A stretch of DNA of 64,000 bases from JBBREP01 sp036501845 (GTDB taxonomy: Bacteria > Actinomycetota > Acidimicrobiia > IMCC26256 > PALSA-610): assembly GCA_036501845.1 (NCBI GenBank), contig DASXZO010000028.1, positions 1 through 64,000 on the forward strand. Direction: 5' to 3'. The translations under genes and the position numbers were made by a program. The notes below the pieces were generated by a model. That model was not told the DNA's origin, searched no databases, and saw only the letters and a program-made list of their open reading frames with translations. This document shows, one piece after another, positions 42,005-50,934 of the stretch. How positions within the stretch are numbered: position 1 is the stretch's first letter; the number at the start of each line of letters is the position of its first letter.

Positions 42005-43645
42005 CTACGAGTGTGCGAACGCGAGGTACTCGTGCACCGACCGCACTGCCGCCGAGCCTTCGCCCACAGCCGCAGCGACGCGCTTGGTCGATCCGGAACG
42101 CACGTCGCCCACCGCGAACAGGCCGGGATGCGATGTCTCGAAGGGGAGAGGCCGGCGCCCGAGCACGTCCCAGCGTTCGCCGAGCGCGTTGGCGTCGAGC
42201 TCGAGGTCGGTGCGGATGAAGCCGTGCTCGTCGACGGCCGCGCACTTCGACAACCAATCAGAGTTCGGCTCGGCGCCGATGAACGAGAACAGCGCTTCAC
42301 ACGGCACCGTCACGTCGCCTTCGGGCGTGGCGAGCCGGGCGTGTCGCATCTCCCTGTCGCCATCGAGCGCGGTGACGCGTGTGTTCGTGCGCACAGTGAT
42401 ACGCAGGTTCGCGACCACGCGGTCGACGAGGTAGCTCGACATCGCCGCGCCGATGTCGTCACCGCGAATTGCGATCGTGACCGGCGATGTCTGCGCGAGG
42501 TAGAGCGCAGCCTGGCCCGCGGAGTTGCCGCCGCCCACGATCACCACCGGTGAGCCGCTGCACTGACGCATCTCGTTCTCGGTGGCCGCGTAGTACACGG
42601 ATTGCTCGAAATCCTCGATGCGTTGCGCATCGAGACGGCGATAGCGCACACCACTCGCGACGATCACGGCGCGGCCGACCACCTCGGTGCCGTCCTCGAG
42701 GTGCACCACGAGATGACCGCTGCACTCGCGTAGCGATGCGGCGGAGCACGGCGCGGTGAGGTGGGCGCCGAACTTCTCGGCCTGCACGATTGCCCGCTGC
42801 GTGAGCTCGGTGCCCGACACGCCCATCGGGAAGCCCAGGTAGTTCTCGATGCGCGAGGTCGACCCGGCCTGCCCGCCGACGGTTGCCCGCTCGAGTCCGA
42901 GGGTTTCGAGTCCTTCGGTGGCGCCGTACACCGCCGCGGCGAGCCCGGCCGGTCCGCCGCCGACGATCACGAGATCGAATTTGCGTTCGGGCAGGCTCTC
43001 GACCGTGAGCCCGAGATATGACGCGACCTCGCCGATGGTGGGATTGCGCATCACCGCGCCGGGTGCGATCACTACAGGGAGATCTTCAGCAGTGATCGCG
43101 AGATCTTGCAGCGTGTCGTCGAGCACCGGATCGTTCTCGGTGTCGAGCCACTCGTGGGGCACGCCGGCCCGGGCGAGGAACTCGCGGATGCGCAACGACT
43201 CGGGAGACAGGCGTGAGCCGACCAGCCGAATCGCCGAGGCCGCGCCGGTCATGAGGATCGCCCGGCGTGCGATGAACGCGGCGAGCACCTTGTCGCTGAG
43301 CGCGGGCTCGGTGGCGAGTGCGCGGCGCATCGCGGCGGCTGGCACCGCGATCACCTCGCCCGACTCGACCACGGTCGCGGTCACGAACACGCGCAGTCCG
43401 GTGAGGAGGTTCAGCTCGCCGAGAAAGCGGCGCGCGTCGTGGCGCACCACCACCTGGTCCGTCCCGTCGGAGCCTGCGGTGGTGATCTCGACCACACCCG
43501 ACGTCACCGCAAAGAAGTCGTAGGTGGCGTCACCGGCCCGGTAGAGGGTCTCACCCGCGGTGACGCGGCGGCGCGTACCGAGCGTGTCGAGCAACGCGAT
43601 CTCGGCGTCGTCGAGCATCGGGAACGCGGCATCGTCGCCGATCAC
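42005..43645 (-). CDS. Cyclic-nucleotide-binding domain fused to thioredoxin-reductase-like flavoprotein
   Basis: The 546-residue fusion has three parts. Residues ~5-130 are a cNMP-binding beta-roll (VTAGETLYRAGDATYDFFAVTSG). Residues ~145-215 are a glutaredoxin/thioredoxin-like fold without a CxxC. Residues ~222-546 are a two-dinucleotide-domain flavoprotein, with FAD motif VGGGPAGLAAAVYG, NADPH motif IVGGGNSAGQAA and closing FAD segment GLFAVGDVRSG. Where thioredoxin reductase has the redox CATC, this protein reads AATENEMRQC, so a classical dithiol is missing. GTG 43645 is preferred because GGAGAGAGG precedes it. It may be a regulatory NAD(P)H oxidoreductase responding to a nucleotide or redox cue. 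Confidence 0.88.
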   Translation of the reverse strand: MIGDDAAFPMLDDAEIALLDTLGTRRRVTAGETLYRAGDATYDFFAVTSGVVEITTAGSDGTDQVVVRHDARRFLGELNLLTGLRVFVTATVVESGEVIAVPAAAMRRALATEPALSDKVLAAFIARRAILMTGAASAIRLVGSRLSPESLRIREFLARAGVPHEWLDTENDPVLDDTLQDLAITAEDLPVVIAPGAVMRNPTIGEVASYLGLTVESLPERKFDLVIVGGGPAGLAAAVYGATEGLETLGLERATVGGQAGSTSRIENYLGFPMGVSGTELTQRAIVQAEKFGAHLTAPCSAASLRECSGHLVVHLEDGTEVVGRAVIVASGVRYRRLDAQRIEDFEQSVYYAATENEMRQCSGSPVVIVGGGNSAGQAALYLAQTSPVTIAIRGDDIGAAMSSYLVDRVVANLRITVRTNTRVTALDGDREMRHARLATPEGDVTVPCEALFSFIGAEPNSDWLSKCAAVDEHGFIRTDLELDANALGERWDVLGRRPLPFETSHPGLFAVGDVRSGSTKRVAAAVGEGSAAVRSVHEYLAFAHS

Positions 43646-43751
43646 GGGTACCTCTCTCCGGCCTCTGCGTTCGTGCACCTACAAGGCAGCGCCGACCAGC
43701 CTGCCACGCGCCCCCAAACGCCGCCGAGACGGCTTCTCGTACGCTGGCCTC

Positions 43752-44234
43752 GTGACGCCCGACGACCTCGACAAGCTTGCGCACCTGCGTCGCGCTCGCG
43801 ACCTCATGGATCGCGAGTACTCGCAGCCGCTCGACGTCGCCGCACTGGCTCGCGCCGCCTACATGTCGACCGCGCACTTCGCGCGCCAATTTCGCGCCAC
43901 GTACGGCGAGACCCCGTACTCGTACCTGATGACGCGGCGCATCGAGCGGGCCAAGGCGTTGCTGCGACGCGGCGACCTGTCGGTCACCGACGTGTGCATG
44001 GAGGTCGGGTGTACCTCGCTCGGTTCGTTCAGCGCGCGGTTCACCGAGCTGGTCGGCGAGACCCCGACGCAGTACCGGGCTCGCGACCACGCTGCCTTCG
44101 CGAACGTGCCGGGGTGCGTGGTGAAGGACCTCACCCGGCCGAGCCGCGCACCGCGCCCCAACGGCACAACGAACGGCACGGCGAACGGCAAAGCGAGCAG
44201 GATCGGAGAAGCCAACAGAGTGCCGGCTCTCTAG
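43752..44234 (+). CDS. AraC family transcriptional regulator (short form)
   Basis: The 160-residue protein is essentially only the AraC double helix-turn-helix. The first is PLDVAALARAAYMSTAHFARQFRATYGETP and the second is LSVTDVCMEVGCTSLGSFSARFTELVGETPTQYR. There is no sensor domain. The tail is Pro/Asn/Gly-rich (PNGTTNGTANGKAS). The GTG start has TACGCT six bases upstream (43740-43745), again a leaderless arrangement. A VOC-fold gene begins ten bases after its stop and the UvrA-like gene follows, so it may regulate those two. Confidence 0.87.
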   Translation: MTPDDLDKLAHLRRARDLMDREYSQPLDVAALARAAYMSTAHFARQFRATYGETPYSYLMTRRIERAKALLRRGDLSVTDVCMEVGCTSLGSFSARFTELVGETPTQYRARDHAAFANVPGCVVKDLTRPSRAPRPNGTTNGTANGKASRIGEANRVPAL

Positions 44235-44244
44235 CGTGTTCGAC

Positions 44245-44652
44245 ATGAACCTCACACTTTCCCGCTGCTTCGTACAAGTGAACGACCCTGACCCAGCCTT
44301 GGCCTTCTACCGTGACGGCCTCGGCCTCGAACTGCGCAACGACGTGGCCCGTGAGGGCTTCCGCTGGATCACGGTGGGCGCGCCGGCACAGCCCGGTGTC
44401 GAGATCGTGCTCACCAACTACCAGTGCGGCAGCCCGGCCGACGGTGACGTGATCGTCGGCCTCGTGGCCAAGGGCGCCTTCAACGGCGTGCACTTCCACA
44501 CCGACGACCTCAACGCCACGTTTGACAAGCTCTGTGCTGCGGGCGCGGATGTCGTGCAGGAGCCGGCCGACCAGCCTTGGGGCACGCGCGACTGCGCGGT
44601 GCGCGACCCGTCAGGCAACCTCGTGCGCATCGATCAGCCGCCTGCCGCCTAG
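44245..44652 (+). CDS. VOC (glyoxalase/bleomycin-resistance) superfamily protein
   Basis: The 135-residue protein has the paired beta-alpha-beta-beta-beta units of the VOC fold. CFVQVNDPDPALAFYRDGLGLEL is the first half, and GVHFHTDDLNATFDKLCAAGADVVQEP and GTRDCAVRDPSGNLVRI the second. A metal-binding His/Glu set is only partly visible. Members are isomerases, dioxygenases or antibiotic-binding proteins. It lies between an AraC regulator and a UvrA-like ATPase, whose start codon overlaps its stop by one base. A role in sequestering a DNA-active or reactive compound is possible but not shown. Confidence 0.83.
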   Translation: MNLTLSRCFVQVNDPDPALAFYRDGLGLELRNDVAREGFRWITVGAPAQPGVEIVLTNYQCGSPADGDVIVGLVAKGAFNGVHFHTDDLNATFDKLCAAGADVVQEPADQPWGTRDCAVRDPSGNLVRIDQPPAA

Positions 44653-47006
44653 TGGTGAAGCACGCCGCCGACACCCACGATCTGATCCGCGTGCACGGCG
44701 CGCGCGTGAACAATCTGAAGGATGTCAGCCTCGAGATCCCGAAGCGCCGGTTGACTGTGTTCACCGGCGTTTCGGGCTCCGGCAAGAGTTCGTTGGTGTT
44801 CGGCACGATCGCGGCGGAGTCGCAGCGGCTGATCAACGAGACGTACAGCGCGTTTGTACAGGGCTTCATGCCCACCTTGGCGCGGCCCGAGGTCGACGTG
44901 CTCGACGGCCTGACGACGGCGATCATCGTCGATCAAGAACGAATGGGTCGCGACGCTCGTTCCACCGTCGGTACGGCCACCGATGCGAACGCGATGTTGC
45001 GCATCCTCTTCAGCCGGCTCGGCCAGCCGCACATCGGACCGCCGAACGCGTACTCGTTCAACGTGCCGTCGGTTCACGCCAGCGGCGCGATCACGATCGA
45101 GCGGGGCGCCAAGCGAACGGTGCGCGGCACGTTCAACCGTCTCGGCGGTATGTGTCCGCGCTGCGAAGGCCGCGGCTCGGTGAACGATTTTGATCTCGCG
45201 CAGCTCTACGACGACAGCAAGTCGCTCAACGAGGGTGCGCTCACGATCCCGGGCTACAGCATGGACGGCTGGTACGGGCGCATCTTCAAGGGCTGCGGGT
45301 TCTTCGACCCCGACAAGCCGATCCGCAAGTACACCAAGCGCGAGCTCGGCGACCTGTTGCACAAGGAGCCCACGAAGATCAAGGTCGACGGCATCAACCT
45401 CACCTACGAGGGTTTGATCCCGAGGATCCAGAAGTCGATGCTGTCGAAGGATGTCGACTCGCTGCAGCCGCACGTACGCGCGTTCGTGGAACGCGTCGTC
45501 ACCTTCAGCATCTGCCCCGAGTGCGACGGCACTCGGCTCGCGGCCGAGGCGCGGTCGTCGAAGATCAAGAAGCTCAACATTGCCGACGCGTGCGCGATGC
45601 AGATCAGCGACCTTGCGGCATGGGTGCGCGCGCTGAATGAACCGACGGTGGCGCCGTTGCTTGCCGCGCTCGGCGACGTGCTCGACGCGTTTGTCGACAT
45701 CGGTCTCGGCTACCTCAGCCTCGATCGGCCGTCGGGCACGCTCTCGGGTGGCGAGGCCCAGCGCACGAAGATGATCCGCCAGCTCGGGTCGTCGCTCACG
45801 GACATCACGTACGTGTTCGACGAACCGACGATCGGCCTGCACCCGCACGACATCCAACGGATGAACGAGCTGCTGCTGCAGCTGCGCGACAAGGGCAACA
45901 CGGTGCTGGTGGTGGAGCACAAGCCGGAGACGATCGCGATCGCCGATCACGTGGTCGACCTCGGTCCGGGGGCCGGCGCCGCGGGCGGTCGGGTGGTGTT
46001 CGAAGGCACCGTCAAAGGCCTGCGCAACAGCGGCACCATCACCGGGAAGCACTTCGACGATCGCGCCGCGCTCCGGCCGTCGGTACGCGCACCGGCCGGC
46101 GCACTCGAGGTGCGCGGCGCGAGCACGCACAATCTGCGCAGCGTCGACGTCAACATCCCGCTTGGTGTGCTCGCGGTGATCACCGGCGTGGCCGGTTCCG
46201 GCAAGAGCTCGTTGATCGACGGGTCGGTGTCGCGCCGCGACGGAGTGGTCACAGTGGACCAGACCGCAATTGGTGGATCGCGGCGCAGCAACCCCGCCAC
46301 CTACACGGGGCTGCTCGAACCGATCCGCAAGGCGTTCGCCAAGGCGAATGGTGTGAAGCCGGCCTTGTTCAGTGCGAACTCCGAGGGCGCGTGCCCCACC
46401 TGCAACGGTGCGGGTGTCATCTACACCGACCTTGCGATGATGGCCGGCGTCGCCACCACGTGCGAGGACTGCGGCGGCAAACGCTTCGATGCGTCGGTGC
46501 TCGAATACCGCTTCGGCGGTCGCGACATCAGCGAGGTGCTCGCAATGTCGGTGGGTGAGGCCACGGAGTTCTTTGCCGAGGGCGATGCAAGTGTTCCGGC
46601 CGCCCACGCTGTGCTGCAGCGCCTCGCCGATGTCGGGCTCGGGTATCTCACGATCGGCCAGCCGCTCACCACACTGTCGGGCGGTGAGCGCCAGCGGCTG
46701 AAGCTTGCCACGCACATGGGCGAAAAGGCCGCGGTGTTCGTGCTCGACGAGCCGACCACCGGGCTTCACCTCGCCGACGTCGAGCAGTTGCTCGGTCTCC
46801 TCGATCGGCTTGTCGACGCGGGCAAGTCGGTGATCGTGATCGAACACCATCAGGCCGTGATGGCCCACGCCGACTGGATCATCGACCTCGGACCCGGCGC
46901 AGGCCACGACGGTGGGCGAGTGGTGTTCGAGGGCACCCCCGCCGACCTCGTCGGCGGGCGCGCCACGCTCACCGGCCAACACCTCGCCGCGTACGTCGCA
47001 CACTGA
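44652..47006 (+). CDS. UvrA-like (UvrA2/DrrC-type) ABC ATPase
   Basis: The 784-residue protein has two UvrA ATPase modules. Walker A is GVSGSGKSSLVFG in the first and GVAGSGKSSLIDG in the second, with signature sequences TLSGGEAQRTKM and TLSGGERQRLKL. Zinc-finger Cys pairs appear as CPRCEGRG, CPECDGTRL, CPTCNGAG and CEDCGGKR. It is about 150 residues shorter than housekeeping UvrA, and the UvrB-binding region appears reduced. This matches UvrA2-class proteins linked to drug or DNA-damage tolerance. GTG 44652 overlaps the VOC stop by one base, and GTG 44655 is equally possible. UvrB and UvrC are not nearby. Confidence 0.88.
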   Translation: MVKHAADTHDLIRVHGARVNNLKDVSLEIPKRRLTVFTGVSGSGKSSLVFGTIAAESQRLINETYSAFVQGFMPTLARPEVDVLDGLTTAIIVDQERMGRDARSTVGTATDANAMLRILFSRLGQPHIGPPNAYSFNVPSVHASGAITIERGAKRTVRGTFNRLGGMCPRCEGRGSVNDFDLAQLYDDSKSLNEGALTIPGYSMDGWYGRIFKGCGFFDPDKPIRKYTKRELGDLLHKEPTKIKVDGINLTYEGLIPRIQKSMLSKDVDSLQPHVRAFVERVVTFSICPECDGTRLAAEARSSKIKKLNIADACAMQISDLAAWVRALNEPTVAPLLAALGDVLDAFVDIGLGYLSLDRPSGTLSGGEAQRTKMIRQLGSSLTDITYVFDEPTIGLHPHDIQRMNELLLQLRDKGNTVLVVEHKPETIAIADHVVDLGPGAGAAGGRVVFEGTVKGLRNSGTITGKHFDDRAALRPSVRAPAGALEVRGASTHNLRSVDVNIPLGVLAVITGVAGSGKSSLIDGSVSRRDGVVTVDQTAIGGSRRSNPATYTGLLEPIRKAFAKANGVKPALFSANSEGACPTCNGAGVIYTDLAMMAGVATTCEDCGGKRFDASVLEYRFGGRDISEVLAMSVGEATEFFAEGDASVPAAHAVLQRLADVGLGYLTIGQPLTTLSGGERQRLKLATHMGEKAAVFVLDEPTTGLHLADVEQLLGLLDRLVDAGKSVIVIEHHQAVMAHADWIIDLGPGAGHDGGRVVFEGTPADLVGGRATLTGQHLAAYVAH

Positions 47007-47048
47007 TCAACCAAGCGTTCTCGGTGCACGCGGTGAAGGAACGATGAC

Positions 47049-47108
47049 ATGACGACCGAAGGCATCGAATCGGTGGTGGTCGAGACCGAGGCACCTGGCG
47101 GTGAGTGA
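47049..47108 (+). CDS. Possible 19-codon leader peptide before the methyltransferase
   Basis: A 19-residue reading frame (MTTEGIESVVVETEAPGGE) has an AAGGAA site about eight bases upstream. Its stop codon lies eight bases inside the methyltransferase gene, so translation of one could feed the other. It is too short to judge by composition and may be a chance frame. Confidence 0.35.
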   Translation: MTTEGIESVVVETEAPGGE

Positions 47109-47943
47109 ACCGGACAGCACTGCGGTGCGAGTTGCGCTGTGGCGCGCCATGCACGTGGCCGTGGATCCCGCACCGCATGTGCTCGAGGACGAGATCGGCC
47201 TGCAGCTCGCGGCGCCCGACGACGATTGGCGCGCGCGTCCCGATATGGATCCCGCGTGGACCGGGCCATTCCGCGCCGGCACCGTCGCGCGCGCTCGATT
47301 CGTCGAGGACCTACTGGTCGATCGCATCGCCGACGGCACCCGGCAGTACGTGTTGCTCGGCGCGGGCCTCGACACGCTCGCGCAGCGAAGGCCCGAGCTC
47401 GGCGGGGCCGTGCGCGTCTTCGAGGTCGACCAGCCTGGTCCGCAGGCGTGGAAGCGCGAGCGGCTCGCGGCGCTCGGCTACAGCGAACCCGACTGGCTGC
47501 ATTTCGTGCCCGTCGACTTCGAGTCGGGAGCATCGTGGTGGGACGAGCTCGCGGCCGCCGGCTTCGACCCGGGCTCGCCCGCGCTCGTGGTCTCCACCGG
47601 AGTCTCGATGTATCTCACGCGTGCAGCCACGGCAGAGATGCTCGGTGCGGTGGCGAACCTCGCCGCGGGCTCCACCCTCGCCATGACCTTCCTGCTGCCC
47701 ACCGAGCTGCTCGACGAAGCCGATCGGCCCGCGTTCGAAGCTGCCCAGGAGGGCGCCCGCCGATCGGGCACGCCGTTCATCAGCCTCTACACGCCCGATG
47801 CCGTGCTCGCACTCGCGCGCGATGCGGGGTTCGCGCACGTTGAGCACGTCTCGGCCCAGGCACTTGCAGCGCGGTACTTCGCCGACCGCACCGACGGCCT
47901 GCGCCCGTCGAGCGGCGAGGACTTCCTCGTTGGTACGGCGTAA
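47101..47943 (+). CDS. Class I SAM-dependent methyltransferase, LCMT/PPM1 family
   Basis: The 280-residue protein matches the leucine-carboxyl-methyltransferase-like family that is expanded in mycobacteria. ARARFVEDLL precedes the SAM motif YVLLGAGLDTLAQR. The acidic loop is VFEVDQPGPQAWKRERL, and VVSTGVSMYLTRAATAEML follows. The substrate is unknown. In actinobacteria such enzymes act on small molecules, lipids or polyketide-like acids. It starts with GTG and may be coupled to a short upstream reading frame with a better ribosome site. It is the last gene of the AraC-VOC-UvrA-like run. Confidence 0.87.
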   Translation: MSEPDSTAVRVALWRAMHVAVDPAPHVLEDEIGLQLAAPDDDWRARPDMDPAWTGPFRAGTVARARFVEDLLVDRIADGTRQYVLLGAGLDTLAQRRPELGGAVRVFEVDQPGPQAWKRERLAALGYSEPDWLHFVPVDFESGASWWDELAAAGFDPGSPALVVSTGVSMYLTRAATAEMLGAVANLAAGSTLAMTFLLPTELLDEADRPAFEAAQEGARRSGTPFISLYTPDAVLALARDAGFAHVEHVSAQALAARYFADRTDGLRPSSGEDFLVGTA

Positions 47944-48008
47944 CGGGGCCCGATCCTCCGTCCGGCCCGTTGCCGACCGGGGTCGCCTCGTTGTATGACT
48001 AGGCGAGA

Positions 48009-49226
48009 ATGTTGGAGCGAGAGATGGGTGTCGAGGGTCGACTCGCGGACTTGCGCGCCCTTACGGACGAAACGCTTTCCCGGCTCGACGTCGACGAGCT
48101 GCTCGTCGAGCTCCTCACGCGGCTGCGCGAGATCATCGACGTCGACACGGCAGCTGTGTTGATGCTCGACCGGCACACCGACGAGCTCGTGGCCCGGGCG
48201 GCGTGTGGCATCGAGGAAGAGGTGCGCCAGGGCGTGCGCATCCCGCTGGGCCGGGGCTTTGCCGGAGGTATCGCAGCCTCGAGGCAGGCGGTCCGCCTCG
48301 ACCGCGTCGACGCTACGACGGTCACGAACCCGATCCTGTGGGAGTCGGGAATCCAGGTGATGCTCGGCGTTCCTCTCTTGCGCGGCGATGCGGTCCTCGG
48401 GGTGTTGCATGTGGGCCGGCTCGCGAAGCAGCCGTTCACCGAGCAGGACATCGAGTTGCTCCAGGTCGCCGCGGACCGCATCGCCGGTGCGGCAGAAACC
48501 CAGGAGCTCGCGCTCGAACGGGTGGCGACCAGCCTCATCGAGCGCAGCCTGCTGCCGGCAAGGTTGCCGGTGTGCGCCGGGCTCTCGTTCGCCACTCGTT
48601 ACGTCGCTGCAGAGTCGAACAACGTCGGTGGCGATTGGTACGACCTCTTCACCATGCCGTCCGGGCAGCTGTGGATCGTCGTCGGCGACGTGGCCGGCCA
48701 TGGCCTCCAGTCGGCCATTGTGATGAGCCGTATTCGCAGTGCCTTGCGCGCCTACACGATGCTCGATGCGTCGCCTGCACATGTGCTCGACCTCGTCGAC
48801 AAGAAGGTCCGCCATTTCGAGATCGGCACGTTCGCCACGGTCGCGTGCGCAACGCTCGACCCTCCGTACGACACGATGACGCTGGCGAGCGCGGGGCATC
48901 CGCCGCCCGTGCTGTGCGGACCCGACGGGACCGCCAGGTTCGCACCACTCGAGATCAGCCCGCCCGTTGGCACCAGCGTGGGCAGGCAGCGCCGGGCCAC
49001 CACGGTCCCGATCGATCCCGGTACCACGATCGCGTTCTACACCGACGGGCTCATCGAGCGGCGCGGCGAGTCGCTCGACGTCGGTCTGGCCCGACTCGCC
49101 GACGCCATTTCGACCGGCGCGCCCAACGGCGTGGCCGCCGACATCATGCGCGCGCTCATCGGCAAGTCGATCCCGCGTGACGACATCGCACTCGTGGTCA
49201 TGCGTCGCGACGGCGCCGAGGCGTGA
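48009..49226 (+). CDS. GAF domain plus SpoIIE-type PP2C phosphatase
   Basis: The 405-residue protein starts with a helix and a GAF sensor (about residues 15-165: VDTAAVLMLDRHTDELVARAACGIEEEVRQG, VMLGVPLLRGDAVLGVLHVG). The PP2C-type serine phosphatase follows (about 185-400). The metal-binding Asp residues are in VGGDWYDLF, VGDVAGHGLQSA and IPRDDIALVV. Such proteins dephosphorylate anti-sigma-factor antagonists in response to a ligand, redox or light cue. The ATG at 48009 lies after a weak -10-like TATGAC. ATG 48024, with GGAG upstream, would remove five residues. No partner anti-sigma gene is nearby. Confidence 0.88.
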   Translation: MLEREMGVEGRLADLRALTDETLSRLDVDELLVELLTRLREIIDVDTAAVLMLDRHTDELVARAACGIEEEVRQGVRIPLGRGFAGGIAASRQAVRLDRVDATTVTNPILWESGIQVMLGVPLLRGDAVLGVLHVGRLAKQPFTEQDIELLQVAADRIAGAAETQELALERVATSLIERSLLPARLPVCAGLSFATRYVAAESNNVGGDWYDLFTMPSGQLWIVVGDVAGHGLQSAIVMSRIRSALRAYTMLDASPAHVLDLVDKKVRHFEIGTFATVACATLDPPYDTMTLASAGHPPPVLCGPDGTARFAPLEISPPVGTSVGRQRRATTVPIDPGTTIAFYTDGLIERRGESLDVGLARLADAISTGAPNGVAADIMRALIGKSIPRDDIALVVMRRDGAEA

Positions 49227-49233
49227 CGCAGTT

Positions 49234-49551
49234 TCACGACACGACGATGCGGAAGTAGCGCGCGCCCTGCGGGCCGGCCCGCACCGCGTACTCGGTGTCG
49301 CGCGCGATGAACACGATGCCACCCGGACCGCTGGCGCCGTCCATCCCGTCGAGCGTCACCTCGCCGTCGATCACCACGAACACCTCGTCGGTCTCGTGGC
49401 TGTGCACCGGATCGGTGTGGCCAGGTCCGTACTCGACGTACTGCGTCGCCGCCACGCCGGCCTGGCCGCGCGTCAACGCCTTGACACGAATGCCCGGCTC
49501 GTAGTCGAACCACGCCACGTCGGCCTCGTTCACCCGGAAGATCGATCCCAT
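49234..49551 (-). CDS. Small cupin-domain protein
   Basis: The 105-residue protein is a single cupin barrel. The metal-binding first motif is YGPGHTDPVHSHETDEVFVVIDGEVTL (His/His/Glu). The second motif region is GGIVFIARDTEYAVRAG, with the usual late His replaced by Glu/Tyr. It may bind metal through an incomplete site. The start is ATG 49551. It is divergent from the CaiB-type gene across 157 bases and convergent with the SpoIIE gene, seven bases from its stop. Its function is unknown. Dioxygenase, isomerase or sensor roles are all possible. Confidence 0.82.
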   Translation of the reverse strand: MGSIFRVNEADVAWFDYEPGIRVKALTRGQAGVAATQYVEYGPGHTDPVHSHETDEVFVVIDGEVTLDGMDGASGPGGIVFIARDTEYAVRAGPQGARYFRIVVS

Positions 49552-49708
49552 GGCCGTTGAGATAGCACCGACGGCCGTCGCCGGCACAAACCGGCCCGAT
49601 GAGCTCACGGGACGGCTCGTCAGCCAATGGACCGGCGCGACGCACATGCGATAGTCCTCTCGTCGGCGCATGGTGTGCGTCGAGTCCTCGGCTGTGAAAG
49701 GAATGCAG

Positions 49709-50929
49709 GTGACACTGCCGCTCGCGGGAATCAAGATCGTCGACTTCTCCGAACACGGCTTCGTGCCGTCGGCTGCCGCGGCGCTCGCCGATTTCGGTGC
49801 CGACGTCGTGAAGATCGAACGGCTCGAGGGTGACCCGATGCGTTCGGTGATCGCCAACGGACTGTCACCCGATGCCGACGGCGTCGACTACCTGTTCGAG
49901 ATGGCCAACCGCAACAAACGCGGGATCGCGCTCGACGTGACCGTGCCCGAGGGGCGCGCGGTGTTCGAACGATTGGTGAAGAGGGCTGACGTGTACATCA
50001 CGAACCAGCTCCCGCGCGTCCGTCGGAAACTGCACACCGAGCCGAGCGACTTGTTCGCCATCAACCCGACCTTGGTGTTCGCCAAAGGTCATGGCCAAGG
50101 CCAGCGCGGACCCGACGCCGAGGCCGGCGGCTTCGACTCGGTGTCGTTCTGGTCGCGCGGCGGCATGGGCCACATGCTCACCGAACCGGATGCCGACCGA
50201 CTCGTGATGCAGCGGCCCGCGCTCGGCGACGTGCCGTCAGGCATGTTCCTGGCCGGCGGTGTATGCGCGGCGCTCGTGCACACGCTGCGTTCGGGAAAAG
50301 GATGCGTGGTCGACACGTCGCTGCTGAACGGTGCGATGTGGACGCTCGGCCCCGACATGGCGTACGCCTCGATCACCGGCGAGCAGATGCCGCGCATGAA
50401 GCTGGCGAGCGGAGTCACGTCGCCGCTCGTGGGCGTGCACCGCACCCAGGATTCGCGATGGCTCATGTTGAGCATGCTCGACGAGCCGCGCTACTGGGCG
50501 CCCACGTGCCGCGCCCTCGGGCTTCCCGAACTCATCGAGCAGTACGCCGACGACGCCGAACGGCGCGCGCACTGGCCGGAGCTCACGCCTCGTTTCGCCG
50601 CGCAGATCGCGAGCCGGACTCGAGCCGAGCTCGAGCCGCGACTGCGTGAAGAAGGCTGCATCTGCTCGTTCTTCGCGTCGCCGCCGGAAGTGCTCGCCGA
50701 CCACGCGGTTGTCGAGAACGGCTATGCGATGAGCGGCGCCACGCACCCACGGCTTCGCCTCGCCGCCGCGCCCGCGCAGTTCGACGACGAACTCCCGGCG
50801 GCACGGCGCGGCGCGCCGCAGCACGGCGAGCACACGTTGGAAGTGCTCGCAGAGCTCGGCTACACGAGCGATGAGATCGACGTGCTGTTCGACGAAGGTG
50901 TGGTTGCGGGCCCGCAACAAGATCACTGA
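49709..50929 (+). CDS. Class III (CaiB/BaiF) CoA-transferase
   Basis: The 406-residue enzyme opens with LPLAGIKIVDFSEHGFVPSAAAALADFGADVVKIERLEGDPMR. NRNKRGIALDVTVPEGRAVFERLVKRADV follows. Both are typical of formyl-CoA-transferase-like and bile-acid CoA transferases. A catalytic Asp is expected near GGFDSVSFWSRGGMGHM. I chose GTG 49709 because AAAGGA lies six bases upstream. ATG 49703 is too close to it. The P450 gene starts five bases after its stop, followed by molybdenum hydroxylase genes. It may activate an acid that these oxidases act on. Confidence 0.87.
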   Translation: MTLPLAGIKIVDFSEHGFVPSAAAALADFGADVVKIERLEGDPMRSVIANGLSPDADGVDYLFEMANRNKRGIALDVTVPEGRAVFERLVKRADVYITNQLPRVRRKLHTEPSDLFAINPTLVFAKGHGQGQRGPDAEAGGFDSVSFWSRGGMGHMLTEPDADRLVMQRPALGDVPSGMFLAGGVCAALVHTLRSGKGCVVDTSLLNGAMWTLGPDMAYASITGEQMPRMKLASGVTSPLVGVHRTQDSRWLMLSMLDEPRYWAPTCRALGLPELIEQYADDAERRAHWPELTPRFAAQIASRTRAELEPRLREEGCICSFFASPPEVLADHAVVENGYAMSGATHPRLRLAAAPAQFDDELPAARRGAPQHGEHTLEVLAELGYTSDEIDVLFDEGVVAGPQQDH

Positions 50930-50934
50930 AACTG

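Noticed and set aside
44649..47003. 784-codon open frame antisense to the UvrA-like gene.
   Set aside because: It mirrors the real gene exactly. The forward frame has two complete ATPase modules, while the reverse has no motif.
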